Below are positions 8,601 through 15,553 of a stretch of DNA of 19,574 nt, in pieces. Where the stretch lies: the NCBI GenBank assembly GCA_040901705.1, contig JBBDYI010000228.1, forward strand, positions 1 to 19,574, written 5' to 3'. Origin of the DNA: PLA5 sp040901705 (GTDB lineage: Bacteria; Planctomycetota; Planctomycetia; Pirellulales; PLA5). The notes below the pieces were generated by a model. That model was not told the origin of the DNA. It ran no database searches and worked only from the letters and a program-made list of their open reading frames with translations. Both the position numbers and the translations under genes were made by a program. How positions within the stretch are numbered: position 1 is the stretch's first letter; each line of letters opens with the position of its first letter.

Positions 8601-8739
8601 GTGGCTCGATCGCCAAAGCGTAGCGGCGAGTTAATCGGCGGCCCGAATGGCGACCCGAAAGGCGAAACATGGGCGCGCGGTCCGAGCGCAATTCCCGCCT
8701 GGGATCGCTCGCCGACGATGGTGGCGACCGATTTTTCAT
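5637..8739 (-). CDS. Large exported beta-helix protein with choice-of-anchor Q and C-terminal dockerin (interrupted by assembly gap)
   Basis: An N-terminal LAIEPLEARAMLA motif, the planctomycetal export-type N-terminus, lies near residues 43-54. It is followed by many GGGxxNxGxLxxxxSxxxxN repeats typical of right-handed parallel beta-helices. Near the C-terminus are NGGFTQTHLLYPISPLVDAGDPAF and IDIGAVE (choice-of-anchor Q). Two dockerin calcium loops follow: DLNGDGRVGLVD and YLNGDTVVDAAD. The protein is probably a surface or extracellular adhesin or polysaccharide-binding protein. Ten Ns at 7010-7019 split it: residues before the gap and those after it (the frame running to 5637) are in different frames, yet both sides read as the same repeat family. 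I treat it as one gene of about 1,030 residues with a gap of wrong length. The ATG at 8739 has GGA 7 nt upstream; ATG 8670 is an alternative. A good promoter lies at 8874-8903. Confidence 0.82.
7010..7019. other. Assembly gap (10 Ns)
   Basis: Ten undetermined bases lie inside the beta-helix gene. Reading frames of the flanking halves do not join through 10 bases, so the true gap length must differ from 10 by a non-multiple of three. The repetitive beta-helix DNA is a likely cause of the assembly break. Confidence 0.95.
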
Positions 8740-8873
8740 CGCTCGTTCCGCTTATCCCGCTCGTTCCGCCTCGCGGCTCACTCGCCGTGCCCGTCCACCC
8801 GCCGCCACGGCAATTGGCGAGCCGCCATCAAGACCACAATTGGCCGAAAACTTCGTGATTCTTCGTTGATTTC

Positions 8874-8903
8874 ATTTTAGGCTGGCCGAAATTCAAGTGT
8901 CAA
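8874..8903 (-). promoter_or_regulatory. Sigma70-type promoter for the beta-helix/dockerin gene
   Basis: On the minus strand, a perfect TTGACA (8903-8898) is followed after 18 bp by TAAAAT (8879-8874), one base from consensus. Transcription would start near 8867 and leave a leader of about 128 nt. The direction and distance fit the gene starting at 8739. Confidence 0.6.
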
Positions 8904-9071
8904 ATTTGGCGCTGCTTTCCCGCGTTTTCGCAAGAAAAACGTCAACTTTTCGGCGATGAGCGGCGTGCCGGGTCGGACGGTGCGGGCCGACATGGCTGGC
9001 GGCGGACTGCCTGAATCGCACCGTGCCGCCGGCCAGCGAATTTGGCAGACTATTCAATGCTGATCCCAGAA

Positions 9072-9144
9072 CTGTAGGAGGCGAATCCTTTCGCCGCGGG
9101 CACTGCCGAGCGATCCCTTCGGCGAAAGGATTCGCCTCCTACAG
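9072..9144. repeat. REPIN-like palindrome, copy 3
   Basis: Inverted arms CTGTAGGAGGCGAATCCTTT... match perfectly, with a spacer of about 23 bp. Each arm has GTAG plus the inner hairpin GGCGAA-TCCT-TTCGCC. The left flank ATCCCAGAA is identical to that of copy 4, and an outer ATCCC/GGGAT pair extends the palindrome. It lies about 205 bp beyond the stop of the alpha/beta-hydrolase gene. Confidence 0.93.
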
Positions 9145-9348
9145 GTTTCAGTTTCGGGATCGTATCTTTATGAAACGTCGCAGCGTTGGCGAAGTTGCGT
9201 TGCGACACGACGCCGCGGCGAAAGCATGCGGCCGCAGAACATCGACAAGATTGAATGCGGACTCGCGCCGAGGGCCTATCTTTTATCTCGGCTGCTGTGG
9301 CCTGCCTTCGTGCCTGCCGCGCGGGCACCGCGAAAGGCGGCGTGCCAG

Positions 9349-10419
9349 TCACCTACGCTCCGGCAGCGGATGCCGCTCGGCGTCGGTCTTGAAGTATCCG
9401 TGCTGCAAGAACCGCAGCGTGTACTCGAGCGCCGTCGGATCGCGCTTGATCGACGCGTGCGTTACCGGCAACACGACGAAATCGCGCGCCCCGTCGAGCT
9501 TCGTCTCGTCCACGGCCAGCATATAATCGTCGTCGCCGTCGATCAAAGGATTGCGCACTTTTTCCGTCCCTTTCCCGCCGGCGAGGATGCCGAACTCGAA
9601 CGGCGGCGTCGCCAGCTTCATGGCCAGCTTCTCCCACTCGGCGATCTCTTCGCCGGGCACGCCCCAGGCCGCGCTCACTACGGCGTCGCTCGCAAACCGC
9701 CGCGCGACCTGCGCCCCCTGGTTGGGCGGCGCGAGCATCACGAACCGCTTGAACCGCGGATCGAGCTTGCCATCCTTCGATTGCTTCTTCGCCTTCTTCT
9801 CGGCCTCGGCCAGATAGCGGCGAATCACCAGATTCCCCAAGCTGCAACCGACGAAGTTGATCTCATCCACGGTATCCAAGCCCTCGATCACGCTCGCCAG
9901 ATGCTCGGCGTGCTTGCCGATCGACTCGCGTGTCGAAGCGTAGGTCATGCTCACGACGTGATACTTCCCTTCGTCGCGCAAATAATCGGTCACCGCCTGC
10001 ATCGCGTCGCGGTTCCGCCACAGCCCATGCACGACGACAACGCATTTCCCTCGCGGCGGCTCGATTTTCTCTTCGCGTTTGATTTCCTCGAACCGCTTCT
10101 CGCACTGCTCGCGCGTTCCCCAGGCCCGTCGCACGTCCTGCGGATCGAGCAGCCGGTAATGATCGAAGACGACGTTGTGCTGAATCCGCCAACCCTGGTA
10201 GATCAGCACATCCGACATCAACTGGTTGCCGCCGGATGTCTTGAGCGGCAAGTTCAGCGGCGGCGCGTCGTCCTTCGATTCGGCCTTCTCGGCCGCTACG
10301 TCGTCGCCGCTTGCCTTTGGCGAATCGCCGAACAGCCGGGCGCAGCCAGTGGACGCAAGCGCCAAGAGGAAGACGTAAACGGCAAGCCATCGCCCATTCC
10401 AACCACGTCTTTGCGTCAT
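9349..10419 (-). CDS. Lipoprotein of the alpha/beta-hydrolase (lipase/esterase-like) superfamily
   Basis: The 356-residue product begins with a lipoprotein signal ending in LASTGC, so Cys26 would be lipidated and the protein anchored outside the inner membrane. The hydrolase part has VVVVHGLWRN (His131-Gly132, oxyanion-hole region). It has the nucleophile elbow GCSLG with Ser193, and a candidate catalytic His321 in PVTHASIKRDP. The acid residue is not certain; an Asp in LIDGDDDYMLAVDET is possible. The fold resembles lipases and PGAP1-like esterases that remove acyl chains; the substrate cannot be told. The ATG at 10419 begins the signal peptide and has GAGG about 7 nt upstream; the frame continues 123 bp upstream but would bury the signal. 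It appears to be a single-gene unit, flanked by REPIN copy 3 and a nested inverted repeat. Confidence 0.82.
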   Translation of the reverse strand: MTQRRGWNGRWLAVYVFLLALASTGCARLFGDSPKASGDDVAAEKAESKDDAPPLNLPLKTSGGNQLMSDVLIYQGWRIQHNVVFDHYRLLDPQDVRRAWGTREQCEKRFEEIKREEKIEPPRGKCVVVVHGLWRNRDAMQAVTDYLRDEGKYHVVSMTYASTRESIGKHAEHLASVIEGLDTVDEINFVGCSLGNLVIRRYLAEAEKKAKKQSKDGKLDPRFKRFVMLAPPNQGAQVARRFASDAVVSAAWGVPGEEIAEWEKLAMKLATPPFEFGILAGGKGTEKVRNPLIDGDDDYMLAVDETKLDGARDFVVLPVTHASIKRDPTALEYTLRFLQHGYFKTDAERHPLPERR

Positions 10420-10891
10420 GCTACGCCTCGACTTCGCGGTGCGATGCGGTTTCCGGCTCACTTCTGATGTGAGCAAACGGGTTAAAGCCTCGCGCGGCCT
10501 TTGGCCGCAACCAAAGCGGTCCGGCAAGTAGATTCCAAACACGGAGGCACGGAGACACGGAGGAGATGCAAACGTTGAATGATGAATGATAAGTGCTGAA
10601 TGGCATTTCCAATCCTAAGGTCGCACAGCCGCTCGTTCATCACTCATCACTCAGCGATCATCTCTTTCCCTTATCCTCCGTGTCTTCGTGCCTCCGTGTT
10701 TTCAAGTCATGCATGAATCCTTCTCGGGATGCGAAGATTTAGACCGTTTGTAGCACGAATCTCGCGCCAACGCGCGCCGCTTCACTTCGGATAAATATAC
10801 GCTTGCTCCCGCATTCTACCAGATTTCAGCCCATTGGCCGAAGCCAAATTCGGCCGATTCCCGCCAACACATTCGCGCACCGCTACTCCCT
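10420..10891. other. 472-bp intergenic region with a nested inverted-repeat element
   Basis: The region lies between two minus-strand genes and has no supported gene. It holds the outer and inner inverted repeats at 10537-10701, and a short hairpin with stem GGCCGAA/TTCGGCC at about 10837-10856. That hairpin follows the stop of the glycoside-hydrolase-like gene but has no T-run. The remainder is unremarkable. Confidence 0.7.
10537..10701. repeat. 165-bp nested inverted-repeat element with ACACGGAGG-type arms
   Basis: The left arm (10537-10564) contains ACACGGAGGCACGGAGACAC. The right arm (10674-10701) is its reverse complement with one mismatch in 28. Inside them a second imperfect pair appears: a TGAATGATGAATGATAAG region (about 10573-10592) facing CGTTCATCACTCATCACTCA (10634-10653). 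Each arm is itself made of short internal repeats. Layout is like the purine/pyrimidine arms around the S23 gene at 1-514, but there is no gene inside. It may be an empty or decayed cassette of the same kind. Confidence 0.85.
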
Positions 10892-13225
10892 TCACACATC
10901 GCCTACCAGAATTGCGTGAACCTCAAGCGGCGGGAGATGGATCGTTGCGGTGTTGCCGTTTGTCTCGACACGCGGCGAAACATTGCCGGGTTCTACGCTC
11001 CACCGCGAGAATGGCAATCCGCGGACCGTGACTTGCATGTCGTGAATCGGCACCGACTCTTCGCGGAGCGGCACGTCCGTGCCGGGGAATCCGTGATCGG
11101 CCGTCGTGTTCACGTTGTTGAGCAGATGAATCACGAGTTGCCGTTTGCCCTCGAGCGTCGTCCGTTCGTAGAACGTCGTTTGCACGCACTTGGGCGCGGC
11201 GACGCGCACCGGCGGCCCGCCGCCCGCTGCCCATTCGACGGCCCGCGCCAGCAGCATCCGCTGATAGGGATACGCATAGCTGAACAGCGCTGCATCGACG
11301 CCGGCAGCGAAGTACGCCACGCGGCCTTCGCCGAATTGTCGCACGACCACGCCCGGCAAGTTCACGCCCGGCTGCGGCGTGCCCGTCGGTCCGTCGGGTA
11401 TCAACCGCACGGCTACTTCCGTGGCATCCGCTGGCGGCGAAACGAGCACTTGCGGTCCCTTGAACCGCGCGGTCCCATTCGGGACGAGCGCTCGCAGCGC
11501 CGCGTCGTCGACCAATGCGTGTTGGCTCCAAGCGAGCGTGCCGGAACCTACCCGCTGCCGCCAATAATTCTCGTCGAGCGCAATGGCGAAGTTTGGGTCG
11601 ATCTGGGTCTTCGCCGCCGCGTCCTCGGCGGTTTGCGGCCGCCCTCGATACGACACGCCGAACAAGTCGGCCAGCGCGAAATCTCGCCGCGGGCGGCCCA
11701 GCTCGTCGCACAAGCTGGTCTCGGTCGTCGCCACCAGAGAACCGCCGCCGCGGACGTACTCCCGCAGCGCCGCGACTTGCGCGTCCGACAGCGCCGCCGC
11801 GTTTGGCAGCACGACCACGCGAAACCGCCGCAGCGATTCGCTTGTCACGTCCCAATCGTTGATCAACATCGCCGGCAAATGTTCTTCCATCACCATCCGG
11901 TACGCCCCGAACACATGCGGCAGAAACCGCTCGGCGATGTCGCGATAGGCGTAGAACTGTCGGGTCTGCTCGCTCACCAGAATCGCCGCCCAGGCCAGCG
12001 GTGTCCCGCCGACGATCCACGGCTCGCGGCGCTTCGTTTCGGCAAACACCGGCGCGGCCCCATCGGCCCCGCCTGTCCAGCCGAGCGAATGGGCCGTCGT
12101 GCTGCCGTGGGCCAGCACCGTCATCGAACGCACCATCCGTTCGTGCGCCGGAAAGCTATCCGGGCTGTACGGATTGCCGCGCGACATCAAATACGGCTCG
12201 CAGCCGCACTTGCGATAGCCCGTCACCGCCGCCAGATACTCCGCTCCGAAGGCCGGCGCGACGCTCGATCCCAAATTCGTCTCGTCGAGCCACCATTCCT
12301 GCATCGGCAAGTCGATCAGCAGATTCATCCGCGTCGACATCACGCGCGGCGACGTAAGAAAATGCCCGTAGCGGCCGGCGTTCGTGCTCCACGTCATTAC
12401 CGCCGCATCGGGTCGAATTCCTTTGAGCCGTTTTTGCAGCCGCCGGTAATGGTCTTCCAATTTCTCGCCACGCCACACGAGATATTCGCGATACGCGATG
12501 TTGTCGAGATCGATCGCGGCGGGCAGATCGCGGCTGCGCTCCTCGTGGCGCTCGTCGCGATACGCCTTGCGACACGCCGGGCAGTAACAGATCGGCGGAT
12601 GGTAGTTGCCGTCGAACGAGTAGCCCTCGAAGCCGTAGTCCTCCATCAACTCGCCGCACAGCTCGATCAGATAGTCGCCCCACGGCCCCAGGTTGCAGCC
12701 CAGCCGCGTGCCCAAGTTGTCCTCGACCGGCTCGATCTTCAAGTGGGCGTCGGTCGCGTCCGCCGCGATCCGCCATTCGGGATGCGCCTTCATCGCTTCC
12801 ACCGACGGAAACGGCGGCAGACCGAGCGACAGCTTCATGCCGTGCCGATGCGTCTCGTCGACGAACCGCTTGAGCAGCGCGTGCTCGGCGTCCTTGAGCT
12901 TCCCGCCGTCGCGCCGCAGCGGGTAATACGGCCACACCGCATTGCCATGCACCACCTGCACGCCAATCCGCGCCGCATCGGCAACCTGATCCGGCCCCAG
13001 AAACGACATCCGCGTCACACCGCGAACCCACTCGGGGATCGCCGCCGGCTCGAACTCAGGCGTTGCGCCGGCAGCGGCCTCGTCCACGGTCAGGCGATCG
13101 CCCATCGCAGTGCTCGGCGTCAATGCCGCGACCGCCAATGTCACTGTGCCCACCGTCGCCACGCTTGCCGCAAGAAATTCGCGGCGCGTGGCACTCACAA
13201 TCCGCTGGCCGCGATGCTCGTTCAT
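10892..13225 (-). CDS. Tat-exported glycoside-hydrolase-like protein with beta-galactosidase trimerisation-type domain
   Basis: The 777-residue product has a twin-arginine signal (TRREFLAASVATVGTVTLAV, Arg14-Arg15), so it should be exported folded. Next is a TIM-barrel-like region (about 55-400) with GVQVVHGNAVWPYYP, HRHGMKLSLGL and YSFDGNYHPP followed by a Cys cluster (Cys213, Cys215, Cys218 in CYCPACRKAY). These resemble the hypothetical glycosyl hydrolase 6 group (PF14871). Residues about 430-540 (FGAYRMVMEEHLPAMLINDWDV, VVVLPNAAALSDAQVAALREYVRGGGSLVAT) match the GH42 trimerisation domain (PF08532), a class-I-glutaminase-like fold. A beta-sandwich C-terminus probably follows. The substrate is unknown, probably a galactoside or other glycoside. 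The ATG at 13225 is chosen for the Tat signal and a GGAG 10 nt upstream. It is transcribed divergently from marR. Confidence 0.8.
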   Translation of the reverse strand: MNEHRGQRIVSATRREFLAASVATVGTVTLAVAALTPSTAMGDRLTVDEAAAGATPEFEPAAIPEWVRGVTRMSFLGPDQVADAARIGVQVVHGNAVWPYYPLRRDGGKLKDAEHALLKRFVDETHRHGMKLSLGLPPFPSVEAMKAHPEWRIAADATDAHLKIEPVEDNLGTRLGCNLGPWGDYLIELCGELMEDYGFEGYSFDGNYHPPICYCPACRKAYRDERHEERSRDLPAAIDLDNIAYREYLVWRGEKLEDHYRRLQKRLKGIRPDAAVMTWSTNAGRYGHFLTSPRVMSTRMNLLIDLPMQEWWLDETNLGSSVAPAFGAEYLAAVTGYRKCGCEPYLMSRGNPYSPDSFPAHERMVRSMTVLAHGSTTAHSLGWTGGADGAAPVFAETKRREPWIVGGTPLAWAAILVSEQTRQFYAYRDIAERFLPHVFGAYRMVMEEHLPAMLINDWDVTSESLRRFRVVVLPNAAALSDAQVAALREYVRGGGSLVATTETSLCDELGRPRRDFALADLFGVSYRGRPQTAEDAAAKTQIDPNFAIALDENYWRQRVGSGTLAWSQHALVDDAALRALVPNGTARFKGPQVLVSPPADATEVAVRLIPDGPTGTPQPGVNLPGVVVRQFGEGRVAYFAAGVDAALFSYAYPYQRMLLARAVEWAAGGGPPVRVAAPKCVQTTFYERTTLEGKRQLVIHLLNNVNTTADHGFPGTDVPLREESVPIHDMQVTVRGLPFSRWSVEPGNVSPRVETNGNTATIHLPPLEVHAILVGDV

Positions 13226-13388
13226 CGGTCTCGTACTCCATGCGCAAGAATGGGGGCAGAACCAGGCAAACATCTTACTGGTCTCGATCCCGCTGCGCAA
13301 GCAAATCCCGAACGTTCCTGCGCGGGTCGCTGTCGCCAGCCGTGGCCAAAGAAACACCGCCTCACAGCGCTAACTGCTTATCCCAGAA

Positions 13389-13461
13389 CTGTAGGAGGCG
13401 AATCCTTTCGCCGAATGAATCGCTTGATAGTGCTTTCGGCGATAGGATTCGCCTCCTACAG
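13389..13461. repeat. REPIN-like palindrome, copy 4
   Basis: Inverted GTAG arms with the family core are present; the right arm has one change (TATCGCC for TTTCGCC read in the arm direction). The left flank ATCCCAGAA is the same as in copy 3. Imperfect pairing extends outward, with GCTTAT on the left and ATAAGC on the right. This copy lies between two divergent promoters, so it cannot be a transcription terminator shared by convergent genes. Confidence 0.92.
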
Positions 13462-13484
13462 AATCCAGTCTCGAAATAAGCACT

Positions 13485-13504
13485 TATTGTCGCAACAATA
13501 GTTG
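13485..13504. promoter_or_regulatory. Overlapping palindromes, candidate MarR operator
   Basis: TATTGT-CGCA-ACAATA (13485-13500) is a perfect inverted repeat. CAAC-AATA-GTTG (13493-13504) overlaps it. The pair lies 38-57 bp before the marR start codon. It would overlap the upstream part of a possible promoter (TGGACG 13507-13512, 17 bp, TATCTT 13530-13535). AT-rich palindromes with TTGT/ACAA halves are typical MarR-family binding sites, so autoregulation is likely. Confidence 0.55.
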
Positions 13505-13541
13505 TCTGGACGACGAATTTGCGGTTGGCTATCTTAATGGC

Positions 13542-14090
13542 ATGGTCAATCGCTCCACAGCCGCCGTCGCAGCACCGCCACGCAGCCCGTCGAAGCTTCG
13601 CGACGCGCCGAAGTCGTCACCGTCCGCGCCGGCGCTTCGATACGATTCCGCCGAGCAACAGGCGTACCTGAACCTCTGGCGAACTTACGACCGGCTGCGG
13701 GCGTTGGAGGACGCGCTGTTCGTGCGGTTCGACCTGACTGCCCAACAGTACAACATTTTGCGGCTGTTGCGAGCGGAGCGGCCAGGCGCGATTGCCACGT
13801 TGCGGCTCGCCGAGCGGTTGGTCTCGCGCGCGCCGGACATCACGCGGATGCTCGACAAACTGGAATCACGCGGCTGGATCGAACGCCACCGCGGCGAGCG
13901 CGACCGTCGCACCGTCCGCGTGGCCATCGCGCCGGCCGGCGTGACGTTGCTGCGGAGAATCGACAAGCCGCTGGCCGAATGCCATCGCCAACAACTTGGC
14001 CACCTCGCGGCGGGTGACCTCAAGCAACTCACGCAACTGCTGAAAAAAGCGCGGCAGCCACACGAACCGGACAACAGTAATTGGCGCTAA
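13542..14090 (+). CDS. MarR-family transcriptional regulator
   Basis: The 182-residue product has a low-complexity N-terminus of about 30 residues and then a MarR winged helix-turn-helix. Its recognisable parts are RTYDRLRALEDALFVRFDLTAQQYNILRLLRAE, the recognition region LAERLVSRAPDITRMLDKLESRGWIERHRGERDRRTVRVAI with the conserved DRR wing, and a C-terminal dimerisation helix. MarR proteins repress nearby genes and release DNA on binding small aromatic compounds or on oxidation; no reactive cysteine is present here. The flavoprotein gene begins 22 bp after the stop, so the pair is probably one operon. A palindromic site at 13485-13504 suggests self-repression. No ribosome-binding site precedes the ATG at 13542; the candidate -10 would put the transcript start at about the ATG, giving a leaderless message, or the start is further inside. 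Confidence 0.9.
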   Translation: MVNRSTAAVAAPPRSPSKLRDAPKSSPSAPALRYDSAEQQAYLNLWRTYDRLRALEDALFVRFDLTAQQYNILRLLRAERPGAIATLRLAERLVSRAPDITRMLDKLESRGWIERHRGERDRRTVRVAIAPAGVTLLRRIDKPLAECHRQQLGHLAAGDLKQLTQLLKKARQPHEPDNSNWR

Positions 14091-14112
14091 CGCGTCGGAC
14101 GGGAGCATGTCC

Positions 14113-15378
14113 ATGATCGCACCACCCAGCGACTTGCCAATCGACGAAAACCCCCGCGTCGTCGTCATCGGCGGCGGACCGGCCGGCGCGACTGCGGCCA
14201 CGCTTATTGCCCAGCGCGGCGTGCGCGTCGAACTGTTCGAGCGCGAAAAGTTTCCGCGGTTTCATATCGGCGAATCGTTCATTCCGCACACGTACTTTCC
14301 GCTCGAGCGGCTCGGCATGCTCGACAAGCTCAAGGGCAGCCGCTTCGTCAAGAAACGCAGCGTGCAGTTCGTCAACCAACACGGCAAGCCGTCCGAGCCG
14401 TTCTATTTTCTCGACCACAATCCGCACGAATCGTCGCAAACCTGGCAGGTGCTCCGCAGCGAGTTCGACCAGTTGATGCTCGACAACGCCCGCGAACACG
14501 GCGTCGTCGTCCACGAAGGCGCCCACGTTACGGAAGTCCTGTTCGACGGGACGCGTGCCCGCGGCATCCGCGTCAAAGGCGATGGCGGCCAAACGCGGGA
14601 AGTACACGCCGAGGTCGTCGTCGACGCCAGCGGCATGAGCACGGTGATCATGGACCGCCTCGGCCTGCGCGATTGGGACTCCGAACTTAAGAAAGCCGCC
14701 ATCTGGACCTATTACGAAGACGCCTTCCGCGACGCGGGCAAGGACGAAGGGATGACCGTCGTCCTGCAAACCAAGGACCGCAAGGGGTGGTTCTGGTACA
14801 TCCCGCTGCAAGACGACGTGGTGAGCGTCGGCGTCGTTGCAGGCTACGAGTACCTGCTCAAGGACCGCGGAACGAAAGACCACGAGGCGATCTTCGCCGC
14901 AGAGGTCGAGCGTTGCCCCGGACTCAAGCCGCGGCTGGATGGGGCCAAGCGGGTCGCCCCGTTCCGCGTGCTCAAGGAGTTTTCGTACAAAGCCCGGCAA
15001 GTGGCCGGCGACGGTTGGGTGCTCGTCGGCGACGCCTTCGGGTTTCTCGATCCGCTCTATTCGTCCGGCGTGCTGCTCGCGCTCAAGTCGGGCCAACTGG
15101 CCGCCGACGCCATCGTCGATGCGCTGGCCGCCGGCGACACGACGGGCGAGCAACTCGGCCACTGGCAAGCCGATTTCGTCCGCGGCATGGACCGCATGCG
15201 CCGACTGGTCGTCGCCTACTACGAAGGCTTCAGCTTCGGCCACTTCGTCAAACGCTTTCCGCACCTCAAGGGCTACATCACCGACCTGCTCGTCGGCGAC
15301 CTATTCGACGAAAAAGTCGACGCGGTGTGGGAGCCGATGGAAGAGCTTCGCAAGGAAATGGCCGAGTCGGCGGGGTGA
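14113..15378 (+). CDS. FAD-dependent oxidoreductase of the flavin-halogenase / geranylgeranyl-reductase superfamily
   Basis: The 421-residue product (numbering from 14113) has an N-terminal FAD-binding GGGPAG (20-25) and RFHIGESFIP (49-58). A lysine pair (80-81) sits in a FVKK segment where halogenases carry their catalytic Lys. It has GWFWYIPL with the WxWxIP signature (226-231), and GDAFGFLDPLYSSGV (306-320), the second FAD motif. WxWxIP together with GES and Lys is the pattern of FADH2-dependent halogenases (PF04820), which chlorinate or brominate aromatic or pyrrole substrates, often bound to a carrier protein. Related reductases share part of these motifs (YxWxFP), so halogenation is an inference. 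GGGAG at 14101-14105 lies 7 nt before ATG 14113 and only 1 nt before ATG 14107, so I prefer 14113. It follows marR and is probably controlled by it. No flavin reductase is nearby. Confidence 0.85.
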   Translation: MIAPPSDLPIDENPRVVVIGGGPAGATAATLIAQRGVRVELFEREKFPRFHIGESFIPHTYFPLERLGMLDKLKGSRFVKKRSVQFVNQHGKPSEPFYFLDHNPHESSQTWQVLRSEFDQLMLDNAREHGVVVHEGAHVTEVLFDGTRARGIRVKGDGGQTREVHAEVVVDASGMSTVIMDRLGLRDWDSELKKAAIWTYYEDAFRDAGKDEGMTVVLQTKDRKGWFWYIPLQDDVVSVGVVAGYEYLLKDRGTKDHEAIFAAEVERCPGLKPRLDGAKRVAPFRVLKEFSYKARQVAGDGWVLVGDAFGFLDPLYSSGVLLALKSGQLAADAIVDALAAGDTTGEQLGHWQADFVRGMDRMRRLVVAYYEGFSFGHFVKRFPHLKGYITDLLVGDLFDEKVDAVWEPMEELRKEMAESAG

Positions 15379-15413
15379 CAGACTATCCACGAAGAAGTCG
15401 CTTGAGCTCGGCG

Positions 15414-15485
15414 CTGTAGGAGGCGAATCCTTTCGCCGAGGTGTCGGATTGCGGTTCGATCGGCGAAAGGATTCGCCTCCTACAG
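15414..15485. repeat. REPIN-like palindrome, copy 5
   Basis: Perfect inverted arms CTGTAGGAGGCGAATCCTTT... surround a spacer of about 22 bp (GGTGTCGGATTGCGGTT...) related to copies 1 and 2. Each arm carries the inner GGCGAA-TCCT-TTCGCC hairpin. It lies between the convergent flavoprotein gene (stop 36 bp away) and the secretin-like gene (stop about 68 bp away). Confidence 0.93.
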
Positions 15486-15553
15486 CAACAACTCGTGGCG
15501 GCTCTTTGTGGATTCTTCGCGGATCGAATCGCGGTGCGGACCGGCATCGGCGG

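Larger units (their letters stand above)
8740..9348. other. 609-bp intergenic region upstream of the beta-helix gene
   Basis: No convincing gene is seen. The region contains the predicted minus-strand promoter of the beta-helix gene (8874-8903), an AT-richer stretch around 8870-8965 compared with the neighbouring genes, and REPIN copy 3 (9072-9144). Open frames here run through the palindrome and have no family resemblance. Confidence 0.7.
13226..13541. other. 316-bp divergent intergenic region (glycoside-hydrolase-like gene / marR)
   Basis: The two flanking genes start outward from this region, so it must contain both promoters. It holds REPIN copy 4 (13389-13461) and overlapping palindromes next to marR (13485-13504). 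No gene is seen within it. A confident promoter for the leftward gene was not found. Confidence 0.75.

Noticed and set aside
9023..9526. Plus-strand 167-codon open frame across REPIN copy 3
   Set aside because: Its sequence includes a VGGESFRR peptide that is just translation of the palindrome; the same peptide appears in unrelated frames at other copies.
10916..13501. 861-codon open frame on the plus strand opposite the glycoside-hydrolase-like gene
   Set aside because: It is the shadow of a GC-rich gene. It is very rich in Arg and His, has no family motif, and runs through REPIN copy 4, while the minus-strand frame has a Tat signal and domain motifs.
14029..15264. 411-codon open frame antisense to the flavoprotein
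   Set aside because: Codon-bias shadow with no recognisable motif. The opposite strand has full FAD and WxWxIP signatures.
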